Shown one piece after another: positions 63,317 to 64,000 of a stretch of 64,000 nucleotides of DNA (position 1 is the first letter of the stretch; each line of letters begins with the position of its first letter). Made by a program: the position numbers and the translations under genes. The notes under the pieces were generated by a model that searched no databases, had not been told where the DNA came from, and saw only the letters and a program-made list of their open reading frames with translations. Origin of the DNA: Haloarcula salinisoli (GTDB taxonomy: Archaea > Halobacteriota > Halobacteria > Halobacteriales > Haloarculaceae); contig NZ_RKLQ01000002.1 of NCBI RefSeq assembly GCF_019599405.1, positions 1,059,677 to 1,123,676 on the forward strand, read 5' to 3'.

Positions 63317-63966
63317 CGCGCGTGAAGATTTGCGGCGTGACGAACGAGGCGGACCGCGACGCCATCGTCGCGGCGGGCGCCGACGCCGTCGGTGTCATCC
63401 ACGGGGTCCCGGTCGAGACGCCCCGAGAGGTCGACGCGGACACCGCCGCGTCGCTCGTCGCCGGCGTGGCGCCACTCGTGACGAGCGTGCTGGTGACCAT
63501 GCCACGGACCGTCCAGCAGGCGGTCAAGCGCGTCGACGAAATCGAGCCCGACGCCGTGCAGATTCACGATGGGCTGGAACCCGCGGAGCTGGGCGCGCTT
63601 GCTCGGCGCGTCACCCAGCAGATAGTCGCCGTGGTCGATGCCGAGGCCGACGATATCGCCGAGTACGCCAACCACGCCGACGCCCTGCTGGTGGACTCGG
63701 TCGACGACGAGGGTGCGGGTGGCACCGGCGAGACCCACGACTGGGAGCGCACGCGTGAGGTTGTGGCCTCGCTCGACGTCCCCGTGATTCTGGCCGGCGG
63801 CCTCACTCCTGAAAACGTCGACGAGGCCGTCCGTACCGTCGGGCCGTTCGCGGTAGATACGGCCAGTGGGGTCGAATCCAGCGGGGGCCAGAAGGACCAC
63901 GACGCGGTCCGTCGGTTCGTCTCGAACGCCACCGCGGCGAACGCTGACACGGGGGTATCGGCGTGA
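63313..63966 (+). CDS. trpF: Phosphoribosylanthranilate isomerase
   Basis: TrpF catalyses the Amadori rearrangement of phosphoribosylanthranilate. The 217-residue TIM barrel has the start TRVKICGVTNEADRDA with the catalytic Cys (in KICG), the catalytic Asp region LLVDSVDD and VILAGGLTPENVDEAV. It overlaps trpD by 4 nt and trpE by 4 nt, so the three are coupled. Confidence 0.96.
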   Translation: MTRVKICGVTNEADRDAIVAAGADAVGVIHGVPVETPREVDADTAASLVAGVAPLVTSVLVTMPRTVQQAVKRVDEIEPDAVQIHDGLEPAELGALARRVTQQIVAVVDAEADDIAEYANHADALLVDSVDDEGAGGTGETHDWERTREVVASLDVPVILAGGLTPENVDEAVRTVGPFAVDTASGVESSGGQKDHDAVRRFVSNATAANADTGVSA

Positions 63967-64000
63967 ACATCGATATCTCCCGCGAGGAGTTCATCGAGCA
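63963..64000 (+). CDS. trpE: Anthranilate synthase component I, 5' end only
   Basis: Only 12 codons (GTG start, MNIDISREEFIE) are present before the window ends. The start overlaps the trpF stop. The trpE identity is inferred from position and from the N-terminus seen in haloarchaeal trpE; it cannot be confirmed here. Confidence 0.55.
   Translation, partial: MNIDISREEFIE

Overview
The window is chromosomal DNA of a halophilic archaeon (class Halobacteria, most like the Haloarcula group). The evidence is high G+C, very acidic proteins (Asp/Glu-rich tails on S3 and L32e), archaeal-type ribosomal proteins, CetZ, CDC48, RadB, Bat-type HTH regulators, a HalX response regulator, and TATA-type promoters, some placed for leaderless transcripts. 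No plasmid, virus or CRISPR signature was seen.

Layout. 1-12.7 kb is housekeeping DNA: thymidylate kinase, NAD-binding proteins, a CetZ / secreted membrane protein / CofC operon, a J-domain protein, phosphoglycolate phosphatase, a GTPBP1-like GTPase, and a minus-strand cofactor block (Mch, MTH1187-like protein). 12.7-13.5 kb is gene-poor and packed with perfect mini-hairpins. It ends in tRNA-Gly(GCC) and decayed partial copies of its 3' end. 13.8-27.9 kb is the uninterrupted S10-spc ribosomal cluster, from a SPOUT-type methyltransferase through L3...L15 to SecY. 28-42 kb holds a chemotaxis transducer fused to a UgpB-like binding protein, a K+ channel, an APC transporter with UspA domains, UspA, TrkA, TrkH, a broken IS1341-type tnpB element and two PhoU paralogues. 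42-56 kb holds MscS, RadB, an RNase H-fold-like protein, LarC, UspA, a Sua5-family protein, CDC48, regulators and small proteins, and a CBS protein with an HPF-like tail. 56-64 kb holds a second broken tnpB, a lycopene-cyclase-domain protein, an AT-richer amidase island next to tRNA-Val(GAC), and trpD-trpF-trpE (trpE runs off the window).

The genes of 31-42 kb look like an ion and osmotic homeostasis neighbourhood (K+ channel, TrkA/TrkH, UspA modules, with MscS just beyond), although the PhoU pair sits there without any phosphate transporter.

Most unusual: (1) the 847-residue protein at 28311-30854, which has a cytoplasmic MCP signalling hairpin followed, not preceded, by a complete UgpB-like solute-binding domain; (2) a family of nested-palindrome intergenic elements with ends AGCCAGAAAGCCCC at about 4.8, 47.5 and 61.8 kb; (3) intergenic islands of perfect mini-hairpins with unrelated stem sequences, four of which carry a pair of A5/T5 tracts 12-13 nt apart. 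All functional statements are from reading the sequence; no database search was run.
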